This document shows positions 7,659 through 11,013 of a DNA stretch of 11,013 bases, piece after piece. Source of the DNA: JAZDLC01 sp043802345. Lineage in GTDB: Bacteria; Planctomycetota; B15-G4; JADJEK01. Position 1 is the first letter of the stretch. Each line of letters opens with the position of its first letter. The stretch spans positions 1 through 11,013 of the forward strand of contig JAZDLC010000113.1 of NCBI GenBank assembly GCA_043802345.1. The letters run 5' to 3'. Under the pieces are notes generated by a model. It made no database searches, was not told the origin of the DNA, and saw only the letters and a program-made list of their open reading frames with translations. Made by a program: the position numbers and the translations under genes.

Positions 7659-8204
7659 ATGACCGACTGTTCGCGAGAACGTGAGCTTGTCCAGCGGGCC
7701 CAGGCCGGAGACCGGGAGGCGTTCTCGGCCCTGCTCGAGCAAAGCATACCGGCCCTGAGGTCATTCCTGCTGCGGCTCGGCGTGGCAGAGGACGATCTGG
7801 ACGATCTGGCGCAGGAGGTCTTCGTGGTGGTGATTCGCGGGCTGAAACGATTCCGGTCTGACTCGAGGTTCTCCTCCTGGGTCCTGGGGATCGGGGTCAA
7901 TGTCAGCCGGAACTGGCGCCGGCGCCGCGGCCCGCCAGGGCCGCTGGACGAGCTTCCCGAGGATCCTTCGAGGAACCCCGAGCGGCAGATGCTGGCCCGG
8001 GAAGAGGGCGATCTCCTGAGCCGGGCGCTCGAGAGGCTCCCCGACCCACTGCGGGAGGTGTTCGTTCTCCGGCACGTGGAGCGGCTCTCCGCGGCGGAGA
8101 TGGGGGAGATCCTGAACCTGCCGGAGGGGACCGTCCGCCGCCGGGTTCACTCGGCCCGGGAGAGGCTCAGGGCCTTGCTCACCCCACAGGAGTCGCGGAG
8201 ATGA
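7659..8204 (+). CDS. ECF-type RNA polymerase sigma factor
   Basis: This is a 181-aa alternative sigma factor that would direct RNA polymerase to a small regulon. Region 2 spans about residues 21-90, with the core-binding/-10 recognition signature DDLAQEVFVVVIRGLKRF followed by FSSWVLGIGVNVSRNWRRR. A Pro-rich linker separates it from region 4 (about 115-173), where LERLPDPLREVFVLRHVERL and the helix-turn-helix AEMGEILNLPEGTVRRRVHSARERLR bind the -35 element. Regions 1 and 3 are absent, as expected for group 4 factors. The start is ATG 7659 with GGTGA just upstream. The stop overlaps the next gene's ATG (ATGA), so the two are probably translationally coupled. The neighbour is a membrane protein, the usual place for an anti-sigma factor. 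The specific ECF group and the inducing signal cannot be told from the sequence. Confidence 0.93.
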   Translation: MTDCSRERELVQRAQAGDREAFSALLEQSIPALRSFLLRLGVAEDDLDDLAQEVFVVVIRGLKRFRSDSRFSSWVLGIGVNVSRNWRRRRGPPGPLDELPEDPSRNPERQMLAREEGDLLSRALERLPDPLREVFVLRHVERLSAAEMGEILNLPEGTVRRRVHSARERLRALLTPQESRR

Positions 8205-8776
8205 CCCGCCATCACGAGCCCGCCGATCCGGTCGAACTGGTGGTCCGGCACCTCGGCTCCCGCCGTCCCGGCCCCGAGCCCGCGTCGCTCCGCCAGGCGA
8301 TCCTGGCCTGCTATGATGGGGAATTTTCCCCGCAACGGACGGTTGGAATCAGCTGGGCGAAGCGCCTGCTGGCGGCCGCGGCGCTGCTGCTGGCGGCCCT
8401 GCAGGCCGGCCGCATGTTCCAGGCCGGAGGAGAGCCCGTGGAGCGGACTGAAGTCCGGAATGTGGACATCATCCTCCTGGAAGCACGGCTTGCCCTGCTC
8501 CGAGCCGAGCTCCAGGTGGCTGAGGCGGAAGACCGGTCCATGGACCCGGCCAGCGCCACGGAGTTGCCCTCCGGTGAAGAGCCGCTGTCGGTGGAGGCCC
8601 GGATGCTGGCCCTCGCCGAAACGGAGCCGGCCGTGCTGCGGATCGCCGCGGCCCGGGCGCTCGAATCGATCGATCCGCCCGGCGCCGCGCGGCGGTACCG
8701 GGAGGTCCTGAGTGATTACCCATCCAGTCCGATGACGGCTGTCGCCAGAGCGCGGCTGGGTGTTCTCGATCGTTGA
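8201..8776 (+). CDS. Single-pass membrane protein, candidate regulator of the adjacent ECF sigma factor
   Basis: This encodes 191 aa. Residues 1-53 form a soluble N-terminus expected to be cytoplasmic, followed by one hydrophobic helix (about 55-71, AKRLLAAAALLLAALQAG). After the helix come a charged, Leu/Ala-rich probable coiled coil (about 88-112) and a C-terminal region (about 141-190) ending in a TPR-like helix pair, AARRYREVLSDYPSSPMTAV. Position and topology resemble an anti-sigma factor: it overlaps the sigma gene by 4 bp and has AGGAG eight bases before the ATG. However, the HxxxCxxC zinc-finger signature of common anti-sigma factors is absent, and there is a single cysteine (Cys37). 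It could be a different class of anti-sigma factor or simply a co-expressed envelope protein. Anti-sigma activity is inferred from context only. Confidence 0.8.
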   Translation: MTRHHEPADPVELVVRHLGSRRPGPEPASLRQAILACYDGEFSPQRTVGISWAKRLLAAAALLLAALQAGRMFQAGGEPVERTEVRNVDIILLEARLALLRAELQVAEAEDRSMDPASATELPSGEEPLSVEARMLALAETEPAVLRIAAARALESIDPPGAARRYREVLSDYPSSPMTAVARARLGVLDR

Positions 8777-8810
8777 TGGTGAAGCGAAAGCTGCTGATAG
8801 GGAGACTGTC

Positions 8811-9908
8811 ATGAAACCTCTCGCAACCTTGTTCCTGGGACTCGCCTTCCTCCCCCTGCCCGTGGCCGCGGGAGCGGAGGGCCGGATCACGCTCAGAGTC
8901 CGCCAGGAACCGAACGGATACGGCGTGCAGGACGTGGCCCGGATCCTGAGCGACGGCGCCTATCTCGGCTCTGTTGATGCGGACACTGTCCCGCCCGGTC
9001 CGCTAGCAAGCGACGCAGCAATCGCAAATGGCGTGTGCGTGGTCTTCGCCCGCTCCCCAGGTGGGGAGTTCCTCACCCTCGAGGCCCGGGCGGAGTCCTC
9101 GGAACGGGTTCGAGCCGTGCTGAACCTGCTGGTCCAGAATCTCCAGTCGATCGAGCCGACCTCGAGGACCGAGGCAAGGGAGCGGCTCCAGGCAACGGAG
9201 CAGGACCTGGAGCGGGCCCGGGTCCGTTCCGAGGAGGCGCAGAAGAACCTGCGAGCGTTCCTGAAGGAGAACGGCGCGGTCAATCCGGCGGTCTGGCTGG
9301 ACCATCTGCAGAATTCCCTGTTGCAGAGAGCCGGCGAGCTGGAGAGCGTGGACCTCGAGGTGGCGGGGGAGCAGGCGCTCAGGGACTACCTGGCCGAGGT
9401 GATCAGGAAGGAGCCGGAGCTGGTGGAGGTGCCGCCGTCGCTCGGGAAGAAGGAGGTGGAACAGTACAAGATCGACCTCGCGTCGAAAGAGCAGTTCTTG
9501 CAGATCATGCTCGACGGCATGGATGAGAAGGACTCCAGGGTGAGGCAGCAACGGTTCGCTATCGAGAATCTCGCGAAGGAGATTCAGGCCCTCACGGCGA
9601 CCCGGACCGAGCCGAATCCCAAGCGGGTCGAACTGGAAAACGACCTGTACAAGGTGGAACGGGAACTGACCCTGGATCTGAGCCGGCAGCAGCAACTTGC
9701 CAGGAAGGTGGAGCAGCTCCGCGCCGAGACGACGCGGTACGCGCTGCTGAACAGCGACTGGAAGGAGCTTTCCCGGGCCAACGATCAGGCCGTACAGCTC
9801 CTGACGGAAGCCCGCATGGAGCACGAGCATTCCCTGAAGCTGGCGTCCCAGTCCCTGGTGGGCGAGTGGATCCAGGTGGTGGCAGGCCCGCAGTTCTCAG
9901 CGAAGTGA
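8811..9908 (+). CDS. Exported coiled-coil protein resembling the periplasmic part of Wzz/GumC chain-length proteins
   Basis: This encodes 365 aa. Residues 1-23 are a signal-peptide-like segment (MKPLATLFLGLAFLPLPVAA, possible cleavage after AGA). Residues ~25-112 are mixed, with LEARAESSERVRAVLNLLVQ resembling the Wzz-domain pattern that precedes the coiled coil. Residues ~118-155 and ~240-310 are long charged heptad-like helices. The end (~315-356) has an arrangement like the GNVR region of Wzz/GumC proteins: helix, then a short strand IQVVAGP. No C-terminal membrane helix follows, unlike polysaccharide co-polymerases. The start is ATG 8811, with GGGAG six bases upstream; the open frame back to 8760 lacks this and would bury the signal peptide. 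It lies 34 nt after the preceding gene and probably belongs to the sigma-factor operon. The Wzz resemblance is pattern-level only, and a generic periplasmic coiled-coil protein is the alternative. Confidence 0.78.
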   Translation: MKPLATLFLGLAFLPLPVAAGAEGRITLRVRQEPNGYGVQDVARILSDGAYLGSVDADTVPPGPLASDAAIANGVCVVFARSPGGEFLTLEARAESSERVRAVLNLLVQNLQSIEPTSRTEARERLQATEQDLERARVRSEEAQKNLRAFLKENGAVNPAVWLDHLQNSLLQRAGELESVDLEVAGEQALRDYLAEVIRKEPELVEVPPSLGKKEVEQYKIDLASKEQFLQIMLDGMDEKDSRVRQQRFAIENLAKEIQALTATRTEPNPKRVELENDLYKVERELTLDLSRQQQLARKVEQLRAETTRYALLNSDWKELSRANDQAVQLLTEARMEHEHSLKLASQSLVGEWIQVVAGPQFSAK

Positions 9909-9930
9909 TTCGGCCGACTTCAGGAGCTGA

Positions 9931-9979
9931 CGGTTGACAGGAAGCGCACCCGTGTGAAGAGTGCGTTTCCTGTCAACCG
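9931..9979. repeat. 19-bp inverted repeat with 11-nt loop
   Basis: The left arm (9931-9949) and right arm (9961-9979) are complementary over 19 bp with one G/T wobble, around an 11-nt loop (9950-9960). It starts 22 nt after the stop of the coiled-coil gene and ends 18 nt before the ATG of the Trm112-like gene. RNA from either strand would fold into a very stable hairpin. There is no T-run after either arm, so it is not a textbook intrinsic terminator. It may still separate the two genes, stabilise mRNA ends, bind a regulator, or be a small mobile repeat. Confidence 0.85.
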
Positions 9980-9997
9980 CTTCCCGGAGACCGCAGC

Positions 9998-10225
9998 ATG
10001 GCGCTCGACAAGGAACTGATCGACATCCTGGCCTGCCCCGAATCGAAAGCTCCGCTGATCTACTTCGAGCAGGAGCAATTCCTCTTCTGTCCCACCTCGA
10101 GGCTCAAGTACTTCATCAAGGACGAGATCCCCGTCATGCTCGTGGACGAGGCCGAGCGCCTGGACGAGGCCGCGGCGGCGAAGCTGGTGGCGCGCGCGAA
10201 GGAGATGGGGCTGCCGAACGCGTGA
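9998..10225 (+). CDS. Trm112-like (UPF0434 family) small protein
   Basis: This encodes a 75-aa protein. The body LIDILACP, then FLFCPTSRLKYFIKDEIPVMLVDEAERL matches the bacterial YcaR/Trm112-like family, which ends in an IPVML-DEA motif. Eukaryotic and archaeal Trm112 activates methyltransferases; the role of bacterial members is poorly defined. The family's two CxxC knuckles appear here as Cys13-xx-Ser16 and Cys31-xx-Ser34, so each has lost its second cysteine and canonical four-Cys zinc binding is unlikely. Cysteine loss also occurs elsewhere in this family. The ATG has GGAGA seven bases upstream. The C-terminal ~20 residues form an Ala-rich helix beyond the usual core. It is preceded by the 19-bp inverted repeat and convergent with the transposase gene. 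Confidence 0.88.
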   Translation: MALDKELIDILACPESKAPLIYFEQEQFLFCPTSRLKYFIKDEIPVMLVDEAERLDEAAAAKLVARAKEMGLPNA

Positions 10226-10300
10226 GCTTCTAGCAGGAAGGGACCGGGATCCTTGGGGGGGCTCCCTCGGCCTCGAGCTCGGGAACTGGGATGGGGGCCG

Positions 10301-10386
10301 CCCCCTTGAGTCCCGTCCCTTTTCCTCAGCGTCGGCCCAGCCCTTAGAGTGCGACCGACGCTGAGGGTGACGGAACTCAAGGGGGC
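10301..10386. repeat. Long imperfect inverted repeat, candidate REP-type element
   Basis: Three nested paired blocks form one long stem. These are 10301-10311 with 10376-10386 (11 bp, perfect), 10313-10317 with 10370-10374 (5 bp), and 10325-10336 with 10356-10367 (12 bp, perfect). The terminal loop is 19 nt (10337-10355), with a small asymmetric internal loop at 10318-10324. It lies between the convergent Trm112-like and transposase genes, 15 nt past the transposase stop. REP-associated transposases typically have such imperfect palindromes beside their genes, so a REP-type element is the leading idea. A bidirectional terminator is an alternative, but no T-run follows the stem on either strand. 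A degenerate related G-rich segment occurs near 10242-10263. The rest of 10226-10401 holds no gene I can support. Confidence 0.8.
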
Positions 10387-10401
10387 TCGGCAGGCGTGCA
10401 G

Positions 10402-11013
10402 TCAGGGGCCGGGCACTTCGGTTGGTACGATCAGGCCACGTTTCCTCCATCCCTTGTTGAGCAACCAGGTGTGCGGCTCGGCCGTGGGCCGCTCCACGCC
10501 GGCAGGGACCTCCACAAGCCTTCTGGTGGCGCGCCAACCGTCGAACCACGGACCCGACGCGAACAGGTCAATCGCCCACTTGAGCGCCAGGGCGTGCCTC
10601 CTGGCGTTGTTCAGCACATAGCTGAGTGCGTTCCGCACTTCGCGCGGGTGCTTCAAGATCCGCGCGTGATACCGGTCTCCAAACACCTTCCCCGACCGCT
10701 CCCACAACCGATTGAGCCCCCGCGCCATCCGGATCACCAACCCCTGCATCCCCCGTGAAAGGGCCCGCCGATCCTTCGCCTCCACGATCAGGTGCATGTG
10801 ATTCCCCATCACCGAGTAATGACACAACCGAAACCCGAATCTCTCGCTTCCCTTCGCGAAAGCTTCCCGCAGCACACGGTAAGGTCGCTTGCTTCGCAAG
10901 CGCGGCAGTCCCTTCCCCAACCGCAACGTCACATGCACCGGAAACCGCGCCGCCAACGCCCTCCTCTCCTTGTGCGAGACCCCCGCCTTCTCACCCTTCG
11001 GCTTCCTCCCCGC
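10402..11013 (-). CDS. REP-associated tyrosine transposase-like protein (Y1/HUH, IS200-related), 5' end beyond right window edge
   Basis: This is a single-strand DNA nuclease/transposase of the Y1_Tnp superfamily, of the type linked to REP palindromes. The frame is open to the last base: 203 residues plus stop are visible, and the N-terminus is missing. The visible start AGRKPKGEKAGVSH is the basic stretch common just after the N-terminus in this group, so the TTG at 10954-10956 should not be used as the start. Counting from the window edge, the HUH metal motif is His72-Met-His74 (GNHMHLIVE), and the likely catalytic tyrosine is Tyr132 in YVLNNARRH. The segment RYHARILKHPREVRNAL precedes it, as in relatives. 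The C-terminal pattern TWLLNKGWRKRG followed by VPG is also typical. The visible part looks intact, with no stop or frameshift. It lies beside the inverted repeat at 10301-10386. Confidence 0.92.
   Translation of the reverse strand, partial: AGRKPKGEKAGVSHKERRALAARFPVHVTLRLGKGLPRLRSKRPYRVLREAFAKGSERFGFRLCHYSVMGNHMHLIVEAKDRRALSRGMQGLVIRMARGLNRLWERSGKVFGDRYHARILKHPREVRNALSYVLNNARRHALALKWAIDLFASGPWFDGWRATRRLVEVPAGVERPTAEPHTWLLNKGWRKRGLIVPTEVPGP

Noticed and set aside
7479..7742. N-terminal extension of the lipoprotein frame
   Set aside because: It would bury the signal peptide and lipobox inside the protein and overlap the start of the sigma-factor gene.
8760..8810. Earlier start for the exported coiled-coil protein
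   Set aside because: It overlaps the end of the preceding gene and puts 17 charged residues before the signal peptide; ATG 8811 has a near-ideal GGGAG at six bases.
9003..9830. 275-aa open frame on the minus strand opposite the coiled-coil gene
   Set aside because: Its Leu/Arg/His-rich composition mirrors the heptad-rich coding strand; the plus-strand gene has a signal peptide, a good ribosome-binding site and coherent structure.
9934..9939. TTGACA in the left arm of the inverted repeat as a -35 box for the Trm112-like gene
   Set aside because: No acceptable -10 hexamer lies 16-18 bases downstream on the plus strand, or in the mirror position on the minus strand; the match is part of the palindrome.
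10226..10401. Standard Rho-independent terminator between the convergent genes
   Set aside because: The stem is long but imperfect, with a 19-nt loop and no T-run on either strand, so a REP-type repeat fits better, though termination cannot be excluded.
9920..10549. 209-aa open frame on the minus strand spanning the Trm112-like gene and both inverted repeats
   Set aside because: It crosses two hairpins and overlaps two better-supported genes, and the product has no plausible domain.

Overview
The window is a GC-rich bacterial chromosome segment (above 60% by eye, with strong G/C preference at third codon positions). The taxon cannot be named from it. A split complex I locus, a fused NuoE-NuoF, TTG/GTG starts and a REP-associated transposase would fit a little-studied GC-rich diderm lineage, such as those around Eisenbacteria, Gemmatimonadota, Acidobacteriota or the former Deltaproteobacteria. 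That placement is a low-confidence inference.

Region 1 (1-6740, minus strand) is a respiratory complex I (NADH:quinone oxidoreductase) operon. It reads nuoA, a fused nuoEF, nuoG, nuoH, nuoJ, nuoK and nuoL; nuoL runs off the left edge. The genes overlap or lie 3-56 nt apart. A good sigma-70-type promoter sits about 100 nt upstream of nuoA. The usual nuoBCD block between nuoA and nuoE, and nuoI between nuoH and nuoJ, are absent, so the connecting/quinone module must be encoded elsewhere if the complex works. NuoG is short (515 aa), but keeps ligands for all four of its iron-sulfur clusters, including N7.

Region 2 (6741-7658) holds a 245-aa lipoprotein gene of unknown family on the minus strand. 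It is followed by a divergent intergenic region of 180 nt.

Region 3 (7659-9908, plus strand) is a three-gene unit. It encodes an ECF sigma factor, a single-pass membrane protein (overlapping by ATGA) that sits where an anti-sigma factor would but lacks a zinc-finger motif, and an exported coiled-coil protein resembling the periplasmic part of Wzz/GumC polysaccharide co-polymerases without the second membrane helix. This is the least conventional part of the window and may be an uncharacterised envelope-response unit.

Region 4 (9909-11013) holds a 19-bp inverted repeat, a small Trm112-like protein with half of its usual cysteines, a long imperfect inverted repeat, and a partial REP-associated tyrosine (Y1/HUH) transposase gene on the minus strand. 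The long inverted repeat lies 15 nt beyond the transposase stop codon and is a candidate REP-type element. No tRNA, rRNA, CRISPR array or prophage was seen.
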